DNA from: an uncultured Oscillospiraceae bacterium
Lineage (GTDB): Bacteria; Bacillota; Clostridia; Oscillospirales; Oscillospiraceae
Assembly (NCBI GenBank): GCA_900754515.1
Contig: CAAEDD010000163.1
Coordinates: forward strand, 1-7,393
Reading direction: 5' to 3'
DNA: 7,393 nucleotides
In this document: positions 1 through 5,334 of the stretch, piece after piece
Layout of the letters: each line of letters starts with the position of its first letter
How positions within the stretch are numbered: position 1 is the stretch's first letter
Made by a program: the position numbers and the translations under genes
Notes under the pieces: generated by a model
Database searches by the model: none
Seen by the model: the letters and a program-made list of their open reading frames with translations, nothing else
What the model was told of the DNA's origin: nothing

Positions 1-1090
1 AGAACACCGAAACAGCATAGGTCCACATTCCGTTAGGTGCATAATTTAAAACAAATAGGCGGCGGAGAATTCGGAGAGAGAAGCGGTCTCTATCTTGATT
101 CTCTACATCCTCCCAAAACTGGGAAAGTGTAATTAAGTCGCTAAATGTATCTTCTTTCTTGAGAAGTGCATAGCCATTTTTCTCATAAAACTTGCGCAAT
201 GCCTCTGTAGTAGATGATTTAATTCCCATTTTTGCGCGGATATAGTACATATATCGTGTAAAAAGTTCGTCCATCGGAGTTCCATTTAAAGGATGAAAAA
301 TTGACTCAGTCCGTTCTTCTAACTCTTTCCACTGCTTTATAAAAGAGTCCTTCTCTCCACGCTCGGAAAAATATTTATAAAACTGTGCCTTAAAAATATC
401 AGAATCAGAAAGCGGCATGCCTCGATCATTTAGCGTGGAAAAAATCCGAAGCGCTGTATCTTGCGATTCAGCTTCAATAGGGAGCAAAATACAATTATTC
501 ATGATTCGAGTAGGCAAATATGGAAAATACGTTGGATATTTTGCCAAAAAATCATCAATGCAGTTTTGAAAAAAGCGATAATTAATCGCATATCTGCTTT
601 TTTGTCCTGCTTTAATAGTACCATCCTTTAGTATCTCGAGAAACTCGTCCTTGTCTTTATCGGTAGCTACCTCGGAATCAATTTTTAGTGCCAACATATC
701 TGGCTTTCCGAATTCATCTGTTCTCCAGATACATTTTGCTATATCTTTGCTTGTTTCAATAGACGCCTCATCCTTCATATGACCAAATTTTGCATAGAAA
801 GCCCGAAGAAGCAGCATTAGAGTGGTAAGCCGCTGCTGTCCGTCAATAACTTCCAACTGACTATTATTGTTTTTAAAGGTTACAATAGGTCCAAGAAAAT
901 ATTCGCTATTACGATCAAACTTTGTTCGTCCCTCATCAGGAATAGCAAAAGCAAAAATATCATCCCATAAGGTTTGACATTCAGCCTCTCCCCACGCATA
1001 GGGTCTCTGGTAGTCTGGGATTAAAAAATCCGCCCGTTTATCTTGGAAAAGATCTTTTATTGTTTTCTGGTCAACATTTAATTTTGACAC
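1..1090 (-). CDS. DUF262 domain protein, GmrSD/SspE-like (3'-truncated by window edge)
   Basis: Reading the minus strand from GTG at 1090 gives 363 open codons running off the left edge. The protein carries hallmark DUF262 motifs: IPDYQRPYAW (24-33), the ParB/sulfiredoxin-like nucleotide-binding motif VIDGQQRLTTL (81-91) and FSTLNDRGMPLSDSDIFKA (217-235). In characterised proteins such as GmrSD (type IV restriction of modified cytosines) and SspE, DUF262 couples nucleotide hydrolysis to a C-terminal DUF1524 HNH nuclease. Here that C-terminus is outside the window, so its presence is a prediction. The GTG start is preceded by GGAGG (1100-1104) at 9-nt spacing, and the first residues (SKLNVDQKTIKDLF) fit a usual DUF262 N-terminus. 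A 64-nt AT-rich gap separates it from the helicase upstream; I see no terminator hairpin or convincing promoter there. Composition is clearly AT-richer than the helicase (18 GC of 60 at 1021-1080 against 44 of 60 at 2221-2280). Function in this operon is inferred. Confidence 0.92.
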   Translation of the reverse strand, partial: MSKLNVDQKTIKDLFQDKRADFLIPDYQRPYAWGEAECQTLWDDIFAFAIPDEGRTKFDRNSEYFLGPIVTFKNNNSQLEVIDGQQRLTTLMLLLRAFYAKFGHMKDEASIETSKDIAKCIWRTDEFGKPDMLALKIDSEVATDKDKDEFLEILKDGTIKAGQKSRYAINYRFFQNCIDDFLAKYPTYFPYLPTRIMNNCILLPIEAESQDTALRIFSTLNDRGMPLSDSDIFKAQFYKYFSERGEKDSFIKQWKELEERTESIFHPLNGTPMDELFTRYMYYIRAKMGIKSSTTEALRKFYEKNGYALLKKEDTFSDLITLSQFWEDVENQDRDRFSLRILRRLFVLNYAPNGMWTYAVSVF

Positions 1091-1099
1091 GGTCTTTAT

Positions 1100-1104
1100 C
1101 CTCC
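1100..1104 (-). promoter_or_regulatory. Ribosome binding site of the DUF262 gene
   Basis: GGAGG on the minus strand lies 9 nt before the GTG at 1090. It supports the GTG start and shows that the gene is translated independently even though no promoter is evident in the 64-nt gap before it. Confidence 0.75.
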
Positions 1105-1154
1105 AATGCAACTTTTTCTTTGGGTTTATATTTAACTTTCAAATAACTGATAAA

Positions 1155-3419
1155 CTATAATAATCTCCGGTAGTACTCATCCAGCTTCTCGTTGCAAATC
1201 CGCTCTATTTCCCGTTTCTCTTCCTGGGTCAGCTTTTTCCACACTGATTCGTCCACCTGGATCACTCCCAAGGTCTTGGTGTGGTGGAGCATCTGCATAT
1301 CCTCGAAGCGCTTGAAGGGATTGGCCAGTATGTTCCGTTGGGCCTGGGCATCGGTATAACCGCCTTTGGCATAGATACTGTTGCCCTTTTCTACCACCAA
1401 GCCAGCCGCTCGGCGATCCTCGTAGAACTCCCGGAAGTAGGTGACTATGTCGCTGAGCTTCACCCGTCCCTTGCCGTCGGCATGGAGCAGCACCGCCTTC
1501 AGCAGTACCGGCTTATAGGAATAGCTCATATCCATCTGCCGCACCATATCCAGAAACAGCTCTTTTCGGTTGGAATCATCAATAAGTCTCCAGCCGTACT
1601 GTGCGGCATATTTTTGTAGAGTCTCCTCTTTAAAATATTTGAAAGTCCGATGTTCGCTCATAGGCACCACCAGATCAGGCACCAGAAGCCCTTCCCGGAC
1701 ATATCGCTCGATAGTCTCCGTCTGCACGTCCACCCGCCGGACAAACTCCATCTGGGAGATCATGCCGACAGCTTCCTCCTGCCAGTTGAAGATGTCCACC
1801 AGCTCATAGTCCAAGGCATCCACCGGCCAGTCGATAAGAGCCTCCGGCCGCTCCCCCCGGTCATAAAGTCCCTGCTCGGCGGTCTTCTGCTGTTTGGTAC
1901 CCAGCACCAGTGCGCCTGGCTTATACTTCTTCAGCCGGAACAGCCGGTGCATGGAATAGGGCATATTGTACTGGCTGGCATTATCCACAAAGTCAAAGAC
2001 CATCAGGCTCTCCTTGCCTGGAGAAAGCCTCATGCCTCGGCCTAGCTGCTGGGTATAGAGCACCTTGGACATAGTGGGCCGGGCCATGAACAGAACCTCG
2101 GTGGCCGGACAATCCCAGCCCTCGTTTAGCAGGTCGCAGGCGCACAGCACCTTGGTCTCAGCCTTTTCAAACCTGGCCAGGACCTCCCGCCGGTCGCTAG
2201 CCTTTATATCTCCGGACACCGCCTCGGCGGCCACTCCGGCATCCCGGAGCCGCCCGGCTATCTCCCGGGCGTGCTTTACAGAGGCGCAGAAAATGACAGT
2301 ACGCTTGTCCCTCACATACTGGAGCCAGGTGTCCACGATGAGCCGGTTTCGCTCCGGCACATATATTTTGCTCTCCAGGTCCCGGATATTGTATTGGATG
2401 CTATTAAAACGCACCTTGGTCAAATCAATGTTGGTGTGGATTCGGATGCACCGCACCGGCACCAGCTCGCCTATCTCTACAGCGGTCTGAATGTCCAGTT
2501 TGTGGGCGGTGTGTTTGAAAATGTCCAGGATGTCCTTGTCGTCAGCCCGCTCCGGGGTAGCAGTAAGGCCCAGTGTGAAGTCCGGGACAAAGTAGGACAG
2601 GACTTTCTGGTATGTATCGTCGGAGGCGTGGTGAGCCTCGTCTATGATGATATATCCAAACTCGTTGGGGCGAAACTGCTCCAGGTTGAGCGCCACGCTC
2701 TGGATACTGCCGCAGACCACAAATTCATCTTTCTGCTTGATACCTTCCACATAGCGGCCCACCGTGGCCGTGGGCCACAGCTCCCGGAAAGTATCGGCTG
2801 CCTGGTCCACCAGTTCCACGGTGTGTGCCAGAAATAGAGTGCGTTTTCCAAAGCGTTTGGCATCCATGACAGCAGTCACAGTCTTGCCGGTACCGGTGGC
2901 GTGGTGGAGCAGGGCTATGGTCTCGTGCCTGAGGCGCATTTCCTCCAGGGCATCCAGAGCCTGCTTTTGATGTTCCTTCAGCTCCAGTTTGGAGCCGTCC
3001 AGAGATTTGCCACGCTGGCTTGGCAGGTAGTCCTGTATTTCTCTGAAGCTGGGGTGCTGCCCCAAGAAGAGGCGCAGCTCGTCTTTGACGGTCTCCGGCT
3101 GCTGCTGCATCTGCCGCACCGCCCAGCGGTACACGTCCCAGCCCAGGTATATCATGCTGTTTTGCTTGAGCAGATCGTCATAGAACTTGTCCTGGGACAC
3201 AAGCCTTGGGTTATGGGAGGCCTCGTCGTCGATCTCTATAGCAACTTTCCGCGCGCCGTTTTCCAGCAGGAAGTCGGCAAAGCGGCTGTTCTGGTAGATG
3301 TCGGAGAAAGGGTACTGGGTATAGAGATAGGCGGCTTTCTCGGCGCCGAAGGCATCGGAAAACAGCTCGATGAACAGATCTTCGGCACTGCTGCCGGAAG
3401 CGGAGCGGTAGGCGGGCAT
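1155..3419 (-). CDS. SF2 DEAH-box helicase with N-terminal DUF559/Vsr-like nuclease domain and MerR-like winged helix
   Basis: This complete 754-aa protein couples a nuclease-like domain to an ATP-driven helicase. Residues about 12-115 resemble DUF559/Vsr-type restriction-like nucleases: RFADF (D49), then AIEIDDEASH (E62, D64, H69) and LGWDVYRW near the domain end. The helicase core has Walker A ATGTGKT (174-180), DEAH (260-263), LTATPER (285-291), motif V (DLLNEGWDCP) and motif VI QQLGRGMR (457-464). Residues about 555-609 (ETIERYVREGLLVPD ... FKYFKEETLQKY) look like a MerR-type winged helix. The last 120 residues or so, from SYSYKPVLLKAVLL on, form a separate helical domain I have seen only as uncharacterised. 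I chose the ATG at 3419 over the in-frame GTG at 3428 because GAGGTGATC, a near-perfect ribosome binding site, covers that GTG and sits at ideal distance from the ATG. It is a divergent paralogue of the upstream helicase. Substrate is unknown; a DNA-targeting effector is the natural inference. Confidence 0.94.
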   Translation of the reverse strand: MPAYRSASGSSAEDLFIELFSDAFGAEKAAYLYTQYPFSDIYQNSRFADFLLENGARKVAIEIDDEASHNPRLVSQDKFYDDLLKQNSMIYLGWDVYRWAVRQMQQQPETVKDELRLFLGQHPSFREIQDYLPSQRGKSLDGSKLELKEHQKQALDALEEMRLRHETIALLHHATGTGKTVTAVMDAKRFGKRTLFLAHTVELVDQAADTFRELWPTATVGRYVEGIKQKDEFVVCGSIQSVALNLEQFRPNEFGYIIIDEAHHASDDTYQKVLSYFVPDFTLGLTATPERADDKDILDIFKHTAHKLDIQTAVEIGELVPVRCIRIHTNIDLTKVRFNSIQYNIRDLESKIYVPERNRLIVDTWLQYVRDKRTVIFCASVKHAREIAGRLRDAGVAAEAVSGDIKASDRREVLARFEKAETKVLCACDLLNEGWDCPATEVLFMARPTMSKVLYTQQLGRGMRLSPGKESLMVFDFVDNASQYNMPYSMHRLFRLKKYKPGALVLGTKQQKTAEQGLYDRGERPEALIDWPVDALDYELVDIFNWQEEAVGMISQMEFVRRVDVQTETIERYVREGLLVPDLVVPMSEHRTFKYFKEETLQKYAAQYGWRLIDDSNRKELFLDMVRQMDMSYSYKPVLLKAVLLHADGKGRVKLSDIVTYFREFYEDRRAAGLVVEKGNSIYAKGGYTDAQAQRNILANPFKRFEDMQMLHHTKTLGVIQVDESVWKKLTQEEKREIERICNEKLDEYYRRLL

Positions 3420-3422
3420 GGG

Positions 3423-3431
3423 GATCACCTC
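3423..3431 (-). promoter_or_regulatory. Ribosome binding site that fixes the nuclease-helicase start
   Basis: The minus strand reads GAGGTGATC, complementary to nine bases of the usual 16S rRNA 3' end. It lies 3 nt before the ATG at 3419 (8 nt from its GAGG core), and overlaps the TGA stop of the preceding small gene. It covers the competing GTG at 3426-3428, which argues against that codon as start and for translational coupling between the two genes. Confidence 0.75.
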
Positions 3432-3840
3432 ACAATCTGCGTGCTATTTTTTTCAAGCGAGCTGAAATGCTACCGGGACTTCGTTTTAAGATATTAGCAA
3501 TTTGCCAAATATTATTTTTTCTCCGAAAGTATAAGTCATATAGCTTCTCATTTTCCTCTCGGGTCCAAGGTTTTCCAGCGTTTGGGTATTGGGCTTTTCT
3601 GAATTCTTTTCGGCGTTCTTTTCGTTCTTTCTGAGCTTCGACTTTTTCTTTTCTCTGCCGTTCCAAAATAGATGCGTAGGATTCCAAAGAACAGTGATCT
3701 AAAACCGCTCTTAGTGCCTCCTGTACCACTTCATTAGCACAGCAATCTGAAGATTCAAGGACTCTCCCCGTGAGGGGATTTATTCCAATGCTCAAATTTT
3801 CAACCATTGTTCTGGCCATTAAGTCATCTATCTTATCCAT
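3430..3840 (-). CDS. Small basic protein with C-terminal Myb/SANT-like helix-turn-helix
   Basis: This 136-aa protein belongs to no family I can name. Residues 17-28 hold the phrase SIGINPLTGRVL, followed by a short helical stretch (VVQEALRAVLDH). Residues about 58-84 are extremely rich in K, R and E and should form a charged helix or coiled coil. Residues 92-133 (WTREENEKLYDLYF ... IWQIANILKRSPGSISARLKKI) look like a Myb/SANT-type or related helix-turn-helix, with the conserved tryptophan, an acidic first helix and a basic recognition helix. It is therefore probably a DNA-binding accessory factor or regulator of the operon. The start is the ATG at 3840, preceded by GAGGAG that begins directly after the upstream TAA. 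Its TGA stop overlaps the ribosome binding site of the following helicase gene. Base composition is lower in GC than the helicase beside it (25 of 60 bases at 3601-3660). Confidence 0.82.
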   Translation of the reverse strand: MDKIDDLMARTMVENLSIGINPLTGRVLESSDCCANEVVQEALRAVLDHCSLESYASILERQRKEKVEAQKERKERRKEFRKAQYPNAGKPWTREENEKLYDLYFRRKNNIWQIANILKRSPGSISARLKKIARRL

Positions 3841-3847
3841 AAGAAAG

Positions 3848-3853
3848 CTCCTC
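3848..3853 (-). promoter_or_regulatory. Ribosome binding site of the small Myb/SANT-like gene
   Basis: GAGGAG on the minus strand begins directly after the TAA stop of the HhH-MazG gene and lies 7 nt before the ATG at 3840. It confirms that this short gene is real and is read as part of the same transcript. Confidence 0.7.
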
Positions 3854-4861
3854 TTACCGAACTTCTTTCAAAACTATCCTTTTCTCAAATCCTCCCCGCT
3901 TAGCGGCCTTGTCTGCACGCATCCGCTCCAGCTCTTCCAGGCTCCAGCCCCTGGCCTTTACGACAGCCTGCATGACCTCCAGCAGGTCGGCCAGCTCCTC
4001 CAAGGATTTGCTCTCCTGGTACTCCGCCAGCTCTTCGTTCAATTTCTCGTCCAAAAGGCATATGTAGTCCTCGTCTGAAATGGTTTCCCAGACACAGCTT
4101 TTTCCGGAACTTTCGATTATTTCCGGTATGCGGTCACGGACCAACTTGTTGTAGGCTTTTGGGGTGTCGCCCTTTTTCCGGTGAGCCATGTAGTTCCATA
4201 TGGAATAGTCCAAGAGACGTACTGTTATATGGGGATATTTATCCTGAAGTATTTTTGCCGTATCCGAAAGAAGCTTTTGTGCTTGTTGTATAGTAAACTC
4301 ACGCCCCGTCTGCTCTTTCAGAAAACGCAGTATATGGCGGTCCGGTTTTGAATAAGAATCATCCCCGGACAGCATATAAAAATATCTGAGAGACAAGCCG
4401 CTTTTCTGCCCTGGAATTTTCAATATCTCATTCTCTGCTTCCGGCGGCAGTCCTTTTTGCCTAATATCGTCAAAAGTTTCAACGCCATTTTTTTGCAGAA
4501 CTTTGGCAAAGCGCAAAACCGCATCAGCCTTTAAGATCCCGCTGCGGGTCGAAGTCCGCTGATGATTTTTAAATACAATGTCGGCACTTTTTTCAACGCC
4601 CATGGTGGAAATATTTTCAACTAGCTGGGAGATACTGTGGGTATCGCCTTTATCTCCTCTCCGGGTATTGTATTCTTGCAAACCATAGTAATTGCAGTAG
4701 TTTTTGACAACGTTCTGTGTACTGGTATATTTAACGCCAATGGAAAAGACTGTATCGATGACGCATAGAGGCAAGGAAGAATAGTAATATGATGGGCTTA
4801 GCGCGGCTGCCTTCAGATTCAGTAGTGTCTCGCAGGCTGCGCATAGGGTGTCGGCATACAT
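3854..4861 (-). CDS. HhH-GPD glycosylase-like domain fused to MazG-like NTP pyrophosphohydrolase
   Basis: This 335-aa protein has two parts. Residues about 25-225 look like a divergent helix-hairpin-helix GPD domain, the endonuclease III/MutY/AlkA fold that flips and excises bases. Visible signs are a KADAV..FAKVL helix, the hairpin IPGQKSG (149-155) and PDRH (173-176), whose D174 sits where the family's catalytic aspartate lies. The lysine that lyase-type members carry after the hairpin is not in its usual place. Residues about 236-333 start at YNKLVRDRIPEII and form a MazG-like all-alpha NTP pyrophosphohydrolase, with metal-binding EExxE (E276, E277, E280) and ExxD (E289, D292) plus the typical RGGFEKRI ending. 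That family hydrolyses (d)NTPs to monophosphates and pyrophosphate. The start is the ATG at 4861, 2 nt after the upstream stop, with AGGAG about 9 nt before it. The MazG-like call is strong; the glycosylase-like call is moderate and activity is unproven. Confidence 0.87.
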   Translation of the reverse strand: MYADTLCAACETLLNLKAAALSPSYYYSSLPLCVIDTVFSIGVKYTSTQNVVKNYCNYYGLQEYNTRRGDKGDTHSISQLVENISTMGVEKSADIVFKNHQRTSTRSGILKADAVLRFAKVLQKNGVETFDDIRQKGLPPEAENEILKIPGQKSGLSLRYFYMLSGDDSYSKPDRHILRFLKEQTGREFTIQQAQKLLSDTAKILQDKYPHITVRLLDYSIWNYMAHRKKGDTPKAYNKLVRDRIPEIIESSGKSCVWETISDEDYICLLDEKLNEELAEYQESKSLEELADLLEVMQAVVKARGWSLEELERMRADKAAKRGGFEKRIVLKEVR

Positions 4862-4863
4862 AT

Positions 4864-5334
4864 TTATCTCTCCTGACTTAAGGTAATTAAATTAGGTGTA
4901 TTCCGCTGGGATATGCTGCGCATACTTCCGGTACTCATATCAAATTCCATGACTTTTATATTTCCAAGCAAATGGCGATAAGTTCTAAAATAGTATTCGG
5001 CCAAAGTTTCCCCACGCCGTGTATGAGTGGATTTTGCCATGACGATTATCTTCTCAACCGTGTCCGGCAAAAAAGATAAATAGAAAGCGGCCTCGTTGGT
5101 GAATCCCATTTTTGCACTTGGTACATTTCCAGACTCCGTCCATGTGTAGCACTTGCATTCCACCACTGTCATACCCGTTGACTCTGCGAGGTCAAATTTA
5201 TGTAGCTTTGCCGGATTGCCAATGGGAACCGGCTTCTCCCATTCATACTGAACACTCCTTGCAGCTTCAAACCACTCCTTGACTGCAAGCTGAAAGCGTT
5301 TTCCCACCCTGGGATTTTCTCTGTTTGAGTTCAT
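4864..5334 (-). CDS. Small PD-(D/E)XK nuclease-like protein
   Basis: This 156-aa protein has no family name I recognise. Its middle resembles a PD-(D/E)XK nuclease core: FDLAES gives a candidate acidic residue D48, followed after ten residues by a hydrophobic strand and E59-C60-K61 (TVVECKCYTW). That D-x10-E-x-K spacing and strand context is what restriction-like endonucleases use to bind metal. No signal peptide or membrane segment is visible, so it should be cytoplasmic. The ATG at 5334 directly follows the TAA of the helicase gene (TAAATG). Only a weak GGTGG-type ribosome binding site lies upstream (within 5338-5347), so translation is probably coupled to the helicase. Its own last codons contain the ribosome binding site of the next gene. 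It may be the nuclease partner of the upstream helicase; a catalytically dead scaffold is also possible. The gene is certain; the nuclease call is moderate. Confidence 0.8.
   Translation of the reverse strand: MNSNRENPRVGKRFQLAVKEWFEAARSVQYEWEKPVPIGNPAKLHKFDLAESTGMTVVECKCYTWTESGNVPSAKMGFTNEAAFYLSFLPDTVEKIIVMAKSTHTRRGETLAEYYFRTYRHLLGNIKVMEFDMSTGSMRSISQRNTPNLITLSQER
4868..4874 (-). promoter_or_regulatory. Ribosome binding site of the HhH-MazG fusion gene
   Basis: AGGAGAG on the minus strand forms the last sense codons of the nuclease-like gene upstream and lies 6 nt before the ATG at 4861 (9 nt counted from its AGGA core). Placement inside the preceding gene, with its stop only 2 nt before the next start, points to coupled translation. 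Confidence 0.7.

Noticed and set aside
1091..1154. Possible promoter or terminator in the 64-nt gap before the DUF262 gene
   Set aside because: The best -35/-10 pair (TTTATC and TATAAA on the minus strand, 18 nt apart) matches the -35 consensus poorly, and no GC-rich hairpin with a T-run is present; only short AT inverted matches occur.
2271..2837. Plus-strand open frame of 188 codons opposite the helicase core
   Set aside because: It is an antisense shadow of conserved helicase motifs with no recognisable product.
3426..3428. GTG at 3428 as the start of the nuclease-helicase
   Set aside because: The codon is within GAGGTGATC, which serves as the ribosome binding site for the ATG at 3419; no ribosome binding site is placed for the GTG.
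2901..3497. Plus-strand open frame of 198 codons opposite the helicase N-terminus
   Set aside because: It is antisense to a helicase with complete motifs, its protein has no recognisable domain, and it is explained by high GC content with few antisense stops.
3863..4159. MazG-like part as a separate gene overlapping the HhH gene
   Set aside because: The frame is continuous through the junction and I see no strong ribosome binding site directly before YNKLVRDRIP, so a fusion is the simpler reading.
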